Shown piece after piece: positions 16,911-25,376 of a stretch of DNA of 61,778 nt. Position numbers and translations under genes: made by a program. Each line of letters opens with the position of its first letter. The first letter of the stretch is position 1. The notes beneath the pieces were generated by a model. It was not told where the DNA came from and made no database searches. It was given only the letters and a program-made list of their open reading frames with translations. This DNA is from a virus: IMG/VR virus record IMGVR_UViG_3300025141_010303, positions 1-61,778 of that record; one strand, 5' to 3'.

Positions 16911-17531
16911 TTATAAAAGATGTGGTTTAGCTTCAACTATTCCAGCATTAGTAACTTTAATGAAACTAACATTACTATGAAATTCACTAATATTATCAGC
17001 TCCGACATAACTCATTGAAGAACAAACACCATCCATTATATCATTAATAATTCGTTTTACCTTACCTTTATAATTTACATAACGACTAGAACCTTCAACA
17101 TTCTTTGTTTCGCCTCTATCTTTTTTACTATCAAGTGAAGCACTACCACGATATTTCTTTTGTAAAATCTCATTGGGCCATTTACCCGATTTCGTTATCT
17201 CACCCGGACTTTCTTTTGTTCCAGATAAAAGAGAACCTAACATTACTGCGTCCGCTCCCGCACCCAATCCTTTGCATACATCGCCAGGACTCCTAATCCC
17301 ACCATCAACAATACAAGGAACATCGTAAATGTCAGCGACAGAAACGCAATCAAGAATGGAACTAACCATAGGTATTCCCACACCAGTTTGAATCCTTGTG
17401 CTACAAAGTGAATTATGGACGATGATACCATTGATATTGTATGAATGGTCTTTTTCAATTGTAAGGTCATAAACTTTTCCCTTATATTGTTTTTTCTTTA
17501 TTGATTTTATTTTCGTAAGTTTGAATTTCAT
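16911..17531 (-). CDS. C-half of split-intein IMP dehydrogenase/GMP reductase
   Basis: 206 residues: a 40-residue C-intein (MKFKLTKIKSI ... YNINGIIVHN, ending in the Asn needed for splicing), then the C-extein starting Ser-Leu-Cys-Ser-Thr-Arg. That Cys is the catalytic residue of the IMPDH/GMPR loop, and VDGGIRSPGDVCKGLGAGADAVMLG is the phosphate-binding region. Joined to the N-half (175 extein residues) the spliced enzyme is about 341 residues without CBS domains, the size of GuaC. The start has AGAGG and overlaps the end of the homing endonuclease gene by 50 bases. It would act in purine nucleotide supply. Confidence 0.9.
   Translation of the reverse strand: MKFKLTKIKSIKKKQYKGKVYDLTIEKDHSYNINGIIVHNSLCSTRIQTGVGIPMVSSILDCVSVADIYDVPCIVDGGIRSPGDVCKGLGAGADAVMLGSLLSGTKESPGEITKSGKWPNEILQKKYRGSASLDSKKDRGETKNVEGSSRYVNYKGKVKRIINDIMDGVCSSMSYVGADNISEFHSNVSFIKVTNAGIVEAKPHLL
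17412..17531 (-). other. C-terminal half of a trans-splicing split intein
   Basis: The first 40 codons of the C-half gene form the intein C-terminal strand pair, ending His-Asn before the Ser+1 extein residue. The sequence closely follows the published environmental IMPDH-1 split intein from memory. Confidence 0.88.
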
Positions 17532-18363
17532 CTAAAACCTCTTGTATTAAATTATCATTATCTAAATCAGATTCCCATATTCTAATCAACTTAAAATCAT
17601 GTTTATCTGCAGATTCTTCCTTTTTTTTATCTTTTTTCTTTTTATTTATTTGGATATTATTTAATTTCCTTCTACCATTACTACCATCTTCATTATAGAA
17701 TTTAGGATTACTATGCCAATAATCACCATCAATTTCAATCAATATCCTTTTATTTTTAATCTTAAAATCATATTGATATTCACTTATTACTGGTGAATAA
17801 TCATATTCAATTTTATTATCATTTAATATCTTCTCAAATTTCTTTTCTGGGTTATTCTTTTTATATCTATGTTGATTATGATGACTGACCGACCCAGCTT
17901 TTCTTTTTATTTCTGAATAGTATTCTGGATTTTTATCTCTTGATTTCTTTTGACCTTCACTAAAAGCTTTACTTTGTTTTTCTCTATATTCATCATCTTT
18001 CCATAATTCTTTATTTATTTCTGAAATAAATTTAGAAGTTTCTGGTGTATGAGTTTTACCGTAAAAATGATTATTTTCTCCATTCATATCTGGCATATTT
18101 TGTTTTATTTTTTCAATAGATTTTTCGCTATGATGTTTACCATAAAAATGATTATTCTTACCCATCATATTTATTGAATTTTTTTTACCAATTGTTTGTT
18201 TTGTTTTATCCGTATGTGTTTTACCATAAAAAGGATTCCCTTCACCATTCATAAATTTACCATAACATTTTTTATTACAAAACTTTTTATTAGCTTTAAT
18301 ATAACTCTCAAATTCATTATTACATTCTTTACATTCTTTACATTTTTTAATTATCTTTGACAT
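17482..18363 (-). CDS. Homing endonuclease with NUMOD3 repeats and a Vsr-like nuclease domain
   Basis: 293 residues: an N-terminal Cys cluster (CKECKEC ... FCNKKC), three NUMOD3 DNA-binding repeats (NPFYGKTHT at about 43, NHFYGKHHS at 71, NHFYGKTHT at 98), then a Vsr-like EDxHD-type nuclease core with ILIEIDGDYWH (208-217) and LIRIWESDL (259-267). It sits between the two halves of the broken IMPDH/GMPR gene, as in the fractured genes described from ocean metagenomes by Dassa and co-workers. GGAG precedes the ATG. It probably spreads itself into intein-free copies. Confidence 0.88.
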   Translation of the reverse strand: MSKIIKKCKECKECNNEFESYIKANKKFCNKKCYGKFMNGEGNPFYGKTHTDKTKQTIGKKNSINMMGKNNHFYGKHHSEKSIEKIKQNMPDMNGENNHFYGKTHTPETSKFISEINKELWKDDEYREKQSKAFSEGQKKSRDKNPEYYSEIKRKAGSVSHHNQHRYKKNNPEKKFEKILNDNKIEYDYSPVISEYQYDFKIKNKRILIEIDGDYWHSNPKFYNEDGSNGRRKLNNIQINKKKKDKKKEESADKHDFKLIRIWESDLDNDNLIQEVLDEIQTYENKINKEKTI

Positions 18364-18431
18364 TTATTATCTCCAAAATCATAATATACCACCTTCAATT
18401 CCAATAATAAATATCAATAAAATAGAAAAAA

Positions 18432-19259
18432 CTACGAAATTTCTACAAGAAAATAATCATCAGTTAAATTATCAGCTTCTACCCATTCAGCATATTTATC
18501 CAAATTATCATCATCAACAACATCTTTATATTTTTTATGTATAACATAAAATTCGTGATTTTTTGTACATTCTATATCATTTATTTCAATGATTTCTTCA
18601 TCTCTATCAAATTCTAATTTATTTATTACAGGTTTTAATTCACCTGTATGTGTATAAACCATATCATTTAATTCAATATCAATTATTCTTTTTAATCCAT
18701 TATCAGTTAAAACTTCCATACCGGGAGTAAAACAACCGCCGCCGATACCAATTCGTAAACCATCCGCACCCCATTCACAAAGGTCTTTTGCAGCTTCTTT
18801 CGTTGCAATGTTTCCCACCAATAAATCAAATTGTCCTTTAACTTCATTTTTTATTTTCTCCATAGCTTCTTTAACTAATATATGATGACCATGTGCTACA
18901 TCTATAAGTATAATTTGTGCTCCACTATAAACATATAATTGTGCTTGTTTTAAATAATCACCAGTTACACCTATTGATGCACCAATAGTTCCGTCAGGTT
19001 TTTCATTTCTAAACCATCGTATTGTTTTTGCAATTTTATGTGATGATTTAAATCTATGTAAAAAACCCATACCACCAAGTCTATCCATCTCCAAACACAT
19101 TTTATAATCTGTAACAGTATCCATAGGTGATGAAACAATCGGTATATCTAAATAAACATTTTTTGTAACTCTTGTTATTGTATTACAATCTTCACGATGT
19201 TTTATATCACTTAATAATGGCTTAATACCAACATCATCATAAGTTAAACATTCTTTCAT
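18432..19259 (-). CDS. N-half of split-intein IMP dehydrogenase/GMP reductase
   Basis: 275 residues. Extein 1-175 is the first half of the (beta/alpha)8 barrel (MKECLTYDDVGIKP, PIVSSPMDTVT, GGMGFLHR, VGNIATKEAA) and ends GIGGG, the first part of the active-site loop. The N-intein follows from Cys176 (CFTPGMEVLTDNG) through the block-B-like CTKNHEFYVI. Splicing would restore GIGGG-SLCSTR, the consensus catalytic loop. It follows the SET-domain stop with TAA-ATG. Whether it makes XMP from IMP or IMP from GMP cannot be told from the sequence; lack of CBS domains fits GMP reductase or a minimal IMPDH. Confidence 0.9.
   Translation of the reverse strand: MKECLTYDDVGIKPLLSDIKHREDCNTITRVTKNVYLDIPIVSSPMDTVTDYKMCLEMDRLGGMGFLHRFKSSHKIAKTIRWFRNEKPDGTIGASIGVTGDYLKQAQLYVYSGAQIILIDVAHGHHILVKEAMEKIKNEVKGQFDLLVGNIATKEAAKDLCEWGADGLRIGIGGGCFTPGMEVLTDNGLKRIIDIELNDMVYTHTGELKPVINKLEFDRDEEIIEINDIECTKNHEFYVIHKKYKDVVDDDNLDKYAEWVEADNLTDDYFLVEIS
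18435..18734 (-). other. N-terminal half of a trans-splicing split intein
   Basis: Residues 176-275 form a Hint-fold N-half with Cys1, VYTHTGEL and NHEFYV, then an acidic tail typical of split N-inteins, which pairs with the lysine-rich C-half. Confidence 0.88.
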
Positions 19260-19634
19260 TTAATCTTTTACCTTGTAATATTTACCTGTTATTAATATAC
19301 CATGACAATTACATTTAAAAGGATGAAACAATTTCCATTCAGTACTATTATAATCAAATGTTATTTCTTGTCCTTCTTGTATATCTTTAATAGCAATTAA
19401 CTTTATAATTTTATCTTCTTTAACTATCTTAATATTAGGAGTACAACTATGATTTATATATCTTCCTAACGCATCCTCTACATGTTGTTTTTTACCAACT
19501 TGTATTGAAGTGCGGGTGGGATTTTTAATAAATGTTCCCACAAATTGATATATAACATCATCTTTATTAATAGTAGTGGTAGTTGTAACTCCCTGCATGG
19601 TATTACCTAAAGTAACAATTAATGCCATTTTCAT
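19260..19634 (-). CDS. SET-domain protein (predicted protein lysine methyltransferase)
   Basis: 124 residues covering a minimal SET domain: RYINHSCTPNIKIV (58-71) is the SAM-binding NHSC motif, and IKDIQEGQEITFDYNS (82-97) holds the catalytic-region Tyr. A post-SET-like CNCHG follows. The start lacks a clear ribosome site. SET proteins are mainly eukaryotic, with scattered bacterial and viral members. The substrate is unknown; a ribosomal or host DNA-bound protein is possible. It lies between peptide deformylase and the IMPDH/GMPR gene. Confidence 0.78.
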   Translation of the reverse strand: MKMALIVTLGNTMQGVTTTTTINKDDVIYQFVGTFIKNPTRTSIQVGKKQHVEDALGRYINHSCTPNIKIVKEDKIIKLIAIKDIQEGQEITFDYNSTEWKLFHPFKCNCHGILITGKYYKVKD

Positions 19635-19647
19635 ATAATCTTACTAT

Positions 19648-20256
19648 TTATTTTCCATAAGAACCAGGTTCAACCATAGCTGGTGTATAAATCTCCCACT
19701 TACCTGAAGCTATTAATGGTTCTGCTTTTTTGTATTTAATCTCTTTTGATTCTTTACCATTCGTAATCATAACTCTCTCATTACGACCAAATTTCTTTGG
19801 TGCTCTATATGGTTTTTGTTTCCATTCTCTATCAAACATTGTGACTCCAGATAAATGATCCATCTCATGCTGAACACAAGCACATTCAAAAGCATCATTC
19901 ATATTATTACTATCAGCTGAGAAAGATAATTGTCCTTTGTGATTATCAGCTTCAACTATAACTTCAACGAATCGTGTTGTTCTAATATGTTTATTTGGAA
20001 ATGATAAACAACCTTCTGGAAACACAAATGTATCTTCTGATTGTTCTACAATTCGCGGATTAATCAATACAATCGGTTTTTTAACATTAACAACACAGAC
20101 TTGTTTGTTAATACCAATTTGATTTGCTGCTAATCCAATTCCATTTTTAGATTCAGCTAACACTTTAAGTAATTGTGCTCCAATTTCTTCACCCTCTTCA
20201 ATTGAAGAAACTTCTTCACATATTGTTTGTAACTTTGATATTTCTGTAATTATCAT
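19648..20256 (-). CDS. def: Peptide deformylase
   Basis: 202 residues with all three family motifs: GIGLAANQ (39-46), EGCLSFP (81-87) and QHEMDHLSG (129-137), which supply the metal ligands Cys and two His and the catalytic Glu. It removes formyl from nascent protein N-termini and is a known marine phage gene that favours phage or photosystem protein turnover in cyanophage cases. The C-terminal extension of about 40 residues is longer than in most phage versions. It overlaps its upstream gene by ATGA. Confidence 0.93.
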   Translation of the reverse strand: MIITEISKLQTICEEVSSIEEGEEIGAQLLKVLAESKNGIGLAANQIGINKQVCVVNVKKPIVLINPRIVEQSEDTFVFPEGCLSFPNKHIRTTRFVEVIVEADNHKGQLSFSADSNNMNDAFECACVQHEMDHLSGVTMFDREWKQKPYRAPKKFGRNERVMITNGKESKEIKYKKAEPLIASGKWEIYTPAMVEPGSYGK

Positions 20257-20672
20257 TTGGTTTTTTTCCTTAGCTTTTTTCGTTTTTTATATTCTTTAAC
20301 TTCTTTGAATAATTTTTGGTCTGCTGTTAATTTCTTTTTCTTTCTCTTCTTCGGTGGTTTCACTTTAGTAGGTTTAAGTGTTCCCTTTAATTCAGTTTGT
20401 TCTTTTCCTTTGTGAAACACATTACCATCTTTGTCAACATACTCTTTCATAAAATGCCAACCGGCTGGTCGACCACTTATTTTATTTTTATTTAATGATG
20501 GTAACATTTCGTCTAGTGGCATAGCCTTTAAACATAGTATAGATGTACATCTTGAACAAGTTATAGCAGTTACATCATTATCAACTTCAATATAATCATG
20601 ACAGCTCTTACATTGCATATAACGTTGACCCTTTTCTACAAAACTTAAATAACTTTCTTTTTTATTATTCAT
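20253..20672 (-). CDS. Zinc-ribbon protein with a basic tail
   Basis: 139 residues: a four-Cys zinc ribbon (MQCKSCHDY ... ITCSRCTSILC, residues 19-46), then a linker and a strongly basic C-terminal third (KPPKKRKKKKL ... KKRKKLRKKTK). This looks like a nucleic-acid- or ribosome-binding protein. It is read from promoter copy 3 and is the first gene of a unit that includes peptide deformylase. Not recognised beyond the fold. Confidence 0.68.
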   Translation of the reverse strand: MNNKKESYLSFVEKGQRYMQCKSCHDYIEVDNDVTAITCSRCTSILCLKAMPLDEMLPSLNKNKISGRPAGWHFMKEYVDKDGNVFHKGKEQTELKGTLKPTKVKPPKKRKKKKLTADQKLFKEVKEYKKRKKLRKKTK

Positions 20673-20720
20673 TAAATGACTTCTTTTTTTTATTATTTAT
20701 TTTGATTTTTCTCATATTAT

Positions 20721-20750
20721 AATATACAACGGTATATACATATAAAACAA
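20721..20750 (-). promoter_or_regulatory. Conserved promoter copy 3 (weak -35)
   Basis: TATATT at 20721-20726 and TTGTTT at 20745-20750, spacing 18. The -10 and the TTG before it match the other copies; the -35 is degenerate. It drives the zinc-ribbon gene. Confidence 0.6.
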
Positions 20751-20791
20751 GAACTTTTTTTAATTATTTTTCCCAATGTGAAATTACAACA

Positions 20792-20812
20792 GGGTTTTAT
20801 AAAATAAAACCC
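20792..20812 (-). other. Perfect inverted repeat after the 63-residue gene
   Basis: A 9-bp stem (792-800 with 804-812, loop 3) lies 23 bases after the stop at 20835. No T-run follows on either strand, so it is a weak terminator candidate or an mRNA-stabilising hairpin. Confidence 0.5.
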
Positions 20813-20834
20813 CGCTATAACTTATAATGTAACC

Positions 20835-21026
20835 TTATTTATCTACCTTTGGAATCTCTTCAAACTCAGCTTCAATTATCTCATCACACATATAATATAA
20901 ATTATCCTTACGCAAAATAATATCAGTATTATAACCTTTTCTTAATTCCTCAATAGATAATTCTGTTGTTATAGGCACTTTGCCATAAACAATATATAAT
21001 GTATCATTATATTCTATTTTCTCCAC
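20835..21026 (-). CDS. Small protein coupled to Hsp20
   Basis: 63 residues, acidic, beginning with GTG that overlaps the Hsp20 stop (TAGTG). Short strand-like segments (DTLYIVYGKV, NTDIILRKDNLYYM). Not recognised. Confidence 0.55.
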   Translation of the reverse strand: MEKIEYNDTLYIVYGKVPITTELSIEELRKGYNTDIILRKDNLYYMCDEIIEAEFEEIPKVDK

Positions 21027-21487
21027 TAGGAAATTTTAACAAATTTCTTCTTGGGCGATTCCGGTTCTTTCTTTGGAATTGATATAGATAACAACCCATC
21101 TTTGAATGAAGCACTTATATCATCTCCATCCAAATGATCACCAAGATTAAAAGATCTCTTAAATGATGATTGCTTTAATTCACGCGTTATACATTTAACT
21201 CCACCATCTTTAAATCCATGCTTATCACCTGATATAGTAAGGATATCATCCTCAACATCAACAGTAACATCCTTCTTATCCAATCCAGGAATCTCTGCTA
21301 TGATACCAATCTTGTCATCATATTCATACACATTCACTTTAGGATAAGAACCTTGATTAAAAGATACTCCAACTTCTTCTTTAAAAGTAGGAAATGTCTT
21401 ACTCATCAGTTCATCAAAAATTTTATCAAATGGTGTTAAAAATTCATCTCGGTTGAGATGTGTTGGCTTTACAAGTATTCTTGTCAT
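21026..21487 (-). CDS. Small heat-shock protein, Hsp20 family
   Basis: 153 residues with an alpha-crystallin domain (about 48-140): YPKVNVYEYDDKIGIIAEIPGLDKKDVTV, then the conserved GLLSISIPKKEPE end (A-x-x-x-G-L-L motif). It would form ATP-independent chaperone oligomers in the host cytoplasm. Hsp20 is a core accessory gene of marine T4-like phages. AGGAG precedes the ATG. A TTGTATATT-type -10 with a poor -35 lies near 21570. Confidence 0.93.
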   Translation of the reverse strand: MTRILVKPTHLNRDEFLTPFDKIFDELMSKTFPTFKEEVGVSFNQGSYPKVNVYEYDDKIGIIAEIPGLDKKDVTVDVEDDILTISGDKHGFKDGGVKCITRELKQSSFKRSFNLGDHLDGDDISASFKDGLLSISIPKKEPESPKKKFVKIS

Positions 21488-21609
21488 TTTATTTCTCCTG
21501 TGTTATTAATTAACTATTTAGTCTAACTAATTGAACTATCCTCTTTTGAGCGATAATCCAAACTTCACACATAAATATACAAAAATCATACAAAACTATA
21601 AAAAAAGAT

Positions 21610-22173
21610 TTATCCGAAACATATTGTCATAATATCTGACAACCTGTCAATACTAATTTTAGATTTCTGACTTTTTGTATTCCAAGACTGACGGAAACAT
21701 ATAGGAACACCATCAGCAACAGATTTCTTTTTGAACATACCAAGTTTAGTTGGTGAATCATCTATTAATACATCTACATCAACAGACCACTTATGTGGTG
21801 TGAAATGTATTTCATCAAATGTAAATCCCCACCTTTGTAACCATTCTAATGTCAGATCTATACATTGCTTCCTCTGAGCTGATACCAATATCAATTCATG
21901 GTCATATTCTTTAGCCCACTCTTTTATTTTAGTCCAATCTTCAAAAGAAGATTCAATAACAGAAGTTTCAGGACCAAACAATTCTTTATAATGATTTTTA
22001 AAAATATATTCTTCAGTTTCATCACTATTCCAAAATGGTAGCCAATCTTCCCAATCCCAACTATGTGGGATACCAATCTTATCAGCGTGTTCCGGATGAG
22101 TTTCTTTTATTTTATTGATAAGGTCGGGAATGAAATCCCTTAATACCCCATCACAATCTATTCCTATTCTCAT
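21610..22173 (-). CDS. HAD-superfamily 5'-nucleotidase (NT5C-like)
   Basis: 187 residues. The N-terminal DCDGVLRDF (6-14) holds the nucleophile Asp and acid/base Asp; LILVSAQ (about 92-98) is motif II, and VDVLIDDSPTKLG (about 130-142) is the metal-binding motif. It resembles the cytosolic deoxynucleotidase type C group, which removes phosphate from dNMPs. AAAGG precedes the ATG. A structured RNA element lies just upstream. Nucleotide pool adjustment is the likely role. Confidence 0.75.
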   Translation of the reverse strand: MRIGIDCDGVLRDFIPDLINKIKETHPEHADKIGIPHSWDWEDWLPFWNSDETEEYIFKNHYKELFGPETSVIESSFEDWTKIKEWAKEYDHELILVSAQRKQCIDLTLEWLQRWGFTFDEIHFTPHKWSVDVDVLIDDSPTKLGMFKKKSVADGVPICFRQSWNTKSQKSKISIDRLSDIMTICFG

Positions 22174-22196
22174 TTGTAACCTTTATTAATTGTGAG

Positions 22197-22288
22197 GAGA
22201 GTGCCCGGAGGGACCGAACTTACTTTTGTTCTGTCTTGGCCAAGCCGAAGTTATACAGAAGAAGCCTGTCAGTATGCGGGCAACTCTC
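22197..22288 (-). ncRNA. Structured RNA element, possibly a decayed long-arm tRNA
   Basis: The ends pair in an 11-bp stem (22197-22207 with 22277-22288, one bulge). Inside, TTCTGT/ACAGAA encloses a CTTGGCCAAG palindrome, and a degenerate T-loop-like TTCGGTC is present. Size (92 nt) suits a class II tRNA, but no proper T-arm or anticodon arm can be drawn. It separates the vWA gene from the nucleotidase gene. There is no T-run, so it is not a standard terminator. Confidence 0.5.
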
Positions 22289-22291
22289 AAT

Positions 22292-24442
22292 TTATTTTTC
22301 CAAGAATTTTTTATTCATAGTCTTTGCTACTTCCATCATATTGGTAGGATTAATAAGAGAAGCATCTTTACCATACATAGTTTTAAATGATTTTTCAAGA
22401 TTAGAAGAACTATAATCATCATCAGTAATAAAATAACTCATAACTTTCAAACCACGATTCTTCATCTCTTTAACCATTTTACGAGTGTGTGTTTCAGCAC
22501 ACTCACCAGCATAATAGATATCTTTATTAGAATAAATTGGCTGTCCATCTGAATAATTAATAAAATAACTATCCTGATTTGAATTTCCTGGAATCAAATC
22601 TTTCATTATCGATTCAAAACAAAGTCCTTCAGGTGTAGTACCTGTGGTGTTAATAGATGGAAACATACTCTTCACTTTGGCAAGTTTATCAACACTTGAA
22701 TCATATATAACCATAATCAAAGGAACATTAACAGTACCTCTGTAGGGAATATGTGTGGTTCTAATTGAAACAATAACATCAATATTACCAGCCATATCAC
22801 AAGCCTTAATCATTGCAACTGCTGATGTCATTGCTCTATTCCATTTCTTACCACTCATTGATCCACTAGCATCAATTGAAATATGAAGATAAGCTTTGTT
22901 AAATTTCTCAACAAAAGTCTGACTAAATACATTAGAATTATTAAATCCACATTCAGCCAACAATCTTTTATCAATTCTACCAGAATCTTTTCTTGAATAT
23001 TTTAACGAATTTTCTTCTCCACGAATCTTTAATTTCTTACCAAGAATAGAACCAAGTCTTAAACCCTCTTCAATAAAATTATAACTGTTATACCCAAAAT
23101 ATCTATCGTGATTATATGTAGTAGCACAAGAAAATATATTCGAATCAATTAAACTTTTGGTAAGTTTCTTAACAACTAAACAATTAATACCATTACTAAT
23201 GTTGTTATGATTATAATAATAATTTGATGTTGGACAACCTTTTCCAACTTTCTCATATGTCGCACCAGACTCATCAATGGCAGAAATCGAATCATTATCT
23301 TTTTTAGAAAGTTTGGTTTTCTTAACATCACCATCTAAAAACTTTTCTTGTTTTTTAAAATGTTTTTTCAATAATTCTTTTTGTCTATCTGAAAGTTCAA
23401 TAGGTTCTGAACCATCATCATTGGAAGTTCCATTACCAATAGAATCATTATCTAAAGCTTCTTTTAAATCTTCATCTGAAATAGTATTACTACCACCATT
23501 ATCAGAAGAATCATCATTCTCATTAACACCTTCTGAAGAACTACCACCTGAAGCATTGTTGTCAGTACCTTCCATACCTTCAGTACTTTCATCAGAAGAA
23601 TTACCATCCTCATCATTTAATATTTCACTTTTATCAATTGATTTGAAAATAACACCTACAACATCAAGTGCCACTTTCAAAACATCAGCTGTTGTAGTTA
23701 ATCGAGAAATATTTTTTAAATCAATAAATGAATAAATTTCTTTCAAACCAGATAACGCACCCAACTGACAATTCTTATTATGTAGATTGATAATTCTGAA
23801 CATATAACTTTCAATATCTTCAACTCTAAATTCAGAACTCAATAAACCATTATCTACATTCTTTGAATAAAAATACTTCTCATACATAGAATGATAATAA
23901 CCTTTATAACCAGGTGAAGTAGAAAAAATGAAATTATCAATTCTTCTATCTTCAATATAGTTTAAAATATTCTTTACCAACTTTAAAGTTTCACTTTTTG
24001 TAATTCCTTTATCTAATCCTAATAAATAAGTTTCAGCAGGAATCTCAAATTCTAAATTTTTCAATAAACTAAAATTAGAAAGTTTAATGTGAGATGCCTC
24101 ATGTAGAGCCAAACCAACTGCAACATCAAATTTCTTATCATTTAAATCAGCACCGATAACAACTTTTTTACCATCAGTAAATGATTCATCCTTATTGTTG
24201 AAAACAACAGGAATATTCTTTTCAGTAACAATACTAACAAAATTACTAATGGCTCTCTTATATCCAGCCAAAGCAATTACATCTTTACCTTTAGGCTTAT
24301 CAATAGATAATCCTAAAAAATCATCAAGAACATTATCATCAACTGTTGTATCCCAAAATGATGAATATGACTTTGACATCGGTCTTGATTTAGAAAAACC
24401 ACTCCTAAATATAAAACCACTGTCATCCTTTTTTAATATCAT
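22292..24442 (-). CDS. Large vWA/CobT-like protein with an HExxH-type motif
   Basis: 716 residues from ATG 24442, chosen for its AAAAGGGAAA site; the frame opens at 24478, nearly at the predicted transcript start. Near residue 114 is HEASH, a zinc-metallopeptidase-like site. The middle (about 270-370) is a long acidic Ser/Asp/Glu linker, as in CobT. The C-terminal 200 residues are a vWA domain with MIDAS DASGSMSG (524-531) and a later TTGTTPEG. Such proteins partner with MoxR ATPases in metal insertion or complex assembly; a MoxR gene lies at 28115. Promoter copy 4 is directly upstream. Confidence 0.8.
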   Translation of the reverse strand: MILKKDDSGFIFRSGFSKSRPMSKSYSSFWDTTVDDNVLDDFLGLSIDKPKGKDVIALAGYKRAISNFVSIVTEKNIPVVFNNKDESFTDGKKVVIGADLNDKKFDVAVGLALHEASHIKLSNFSLLKNLEFEIPAETYLLGLDKGITKSETLKLVKNILNYIEDRRIDNFIFSTSPGYKGYYHSMYEKYFYSKNVDNGLLSSEFRVEDIESYMFRIINLHNKNCQLGALSGLKEIYSFIDLKNISRLTTTADVLKVALDVVGVIFKSIDKSEILNDEDGNSSDESTEGMEGTDNNASGGSSSEGVNENDDSSDNGGSNTISDEDLKEALDNDSIGNGTSNDDGSEPIELSDRQKELLKKHFKKQEKFLDGDVKKTKLSKKDNDSISAIDESGATYEKVGKGCPTSNYYYNHNNISNGINCLVVKKLTKSLIDSNIFSCATTYNHDRYFGYNSYNFIEEGLRLGSILGKKLKIRGEENSLKYSRKDSGRIDKRLLAECGFNNSNVFSQTFVEKFNKAYLHISIDASGSMSGKKWNRAMTSAVAMIKACDMAGNIDVIVSIRTTHIPYRGTVNVPLIMVIYDSSVDKLAKVKSMFPSINTTGTTPEGLCFESIMKDLIPGNSNQDSYFINYSDGQPIYSNKDIYYAGECAETHTRKMVKEMKNRGLKVMSYFITDDDYSSSNLEKSFKTMYGKDASLINPTNMMEVAKTMNKKFLEK

Positions 24443-24485
24443 TGAATTTCCCTTTTCTTTTATTTTCTCTCTTATCATCTATAGT

Positions 24486-24515
24486 AATATACAACATTTT
24501 TATAATACGAGTCAA
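24486..24515 (-). promoter_or_regulatory. Conserved sigma70-type promoter copy 4
   Basis: TTGACT at 24510-24515 and TATATT at 24486-24491, spacing 18. The -35 contains the TGA stop of the upstream gene. It drives the vWA gene. The leader (AGATGATAAGAGAG) is shared with copies 5 and 10. Confidence 0.88.
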
Positions 24516-24994
24516 GTGTTTTTTTCACTATTTTTAACTTTTTTATCAAATTGTTTGTACATATTGTTTAACGCCTTCATCTGTTTCACCGTTAAACTAC
24601 CTCTATTATGAACTTGTTTTTCAATAGAGTTTAAAAAATATAATTTATCAGTTGTATAACTTACTGTATAATTACATTCATTTAATTTCTTCTTAATTAT
24701 ATTTAACTTATTTAAAGTACTATCAATGAAATCTGCTTTCTCTTTATATAACTTAGGATCAGTACTATCTTTTAAATGTTTAGCATATGACTTAACTATA
24801 TTAGTAATAGCCAATTCCATCTTCGGTGTAATCTTCCTACCACTTATTAAAGCTTCATACATACTAAATATAAATTCATGATAACCATTGAGTGAACCAA
24901 ATTTTGGAATATATGAACTATCTTTAGTTATAACACTTAATTGCTCAATCCTACGACTAAATTTCTTCTTATTATATTCTATATGTTTATTCAT
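24512..24994 (-). CDS. Helical protein of unknown function
   Basis: 160 residues, basic and almost wholly helical, without membrane segments or recognisable motifs. Its stop TGA lies inside the -35 hexamer of the vWA-gene promoter. AGAAG precedes the ATG. Not recognised. Confidence 0.6.
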   Translation of the reverse strand: MNKHIEYNKKKFSRRIEQLSVITKDSSYIPKFGSLNGYHEFIFSMYEALISGRKITPKMELAITNIVKSYAKHLKDSTDPKLYKEKADFIDSTLNKLNIIKKKLNECNYTVSYTTDKLYFLNSIEKQVHNRGSLTVKQMKALNNMYKQFDKKVKNSEKNT

Positions 24995-25026
24995 TTCTTC
25001 TTGTCGTAAATAACTTTAACCTTTTA

Positions 25027-25278
25027 TTAATTTCGAACGGAATAATAACCTTTATGATCAGATTCAAATCCAACTAAATGATTGTCATCTTTAGAAACTA
25101 TTTCTGTCATAGTTTTATCTTTTCTTTCACTTATACCGAATTCAGTATAATACTTCGCTCCCTTATATATCCTACCAGTTGGTAATGGTTCTTCTATTAC
25201 TTCAAAGAATTCATCTATCAATTCTAAATTGGAAGAACTTTCAGTTACAGCTTCAAAATATAGTTCACTAATATTCAT
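25027..25278 (-). CDS. Small protein of unknown function
   Basis: 83 residues, acidic N-terminal helix then strand-like segments (RIYKGAKYYTEFGISE, HKGYYSV). AAGGAG precedes the ATG, and promoter copy 5 lies 46 bases upstream. Not recognised. Confidence 0.6.
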   Translation of the reverse strand: MNISELYFEAVTESSSNLELIDEFFEVIEEPLPTGRIYKGAKYYTEFGISERKDKTMTEIVSKDDNHLVGFESDHKGYYSVRN

Positions 25279-25323
25279 TATATTTTCTCCTTTTTAATTA
25301 TTTCTTCTCTCATCATCTATAGT

Positions 25324-25353
25324 AATATACAACAATTAAGTAATACGAGTCAA
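25324..25353 (-). promoter_or_regulatory. Conserved sigma70-type promoter copy 5
   Basis: TTGACT at 25348-25353 and TATATT at 25324-25329, spacing 18, A-tract upstream. It drives the 83-residue gene at 25027. Confidence 0.88.
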
Positions 25354-25376
25354 GTCTTTTTTTCATAATTTCAAAT

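Noticed and set aside
23277-23735. A 152-codon plus-strand frame rich in Ser and Leu
   Set aside because: It is the complement of the acidic Ser/Asp/Glu linker of the vWA gene, a composition effect.
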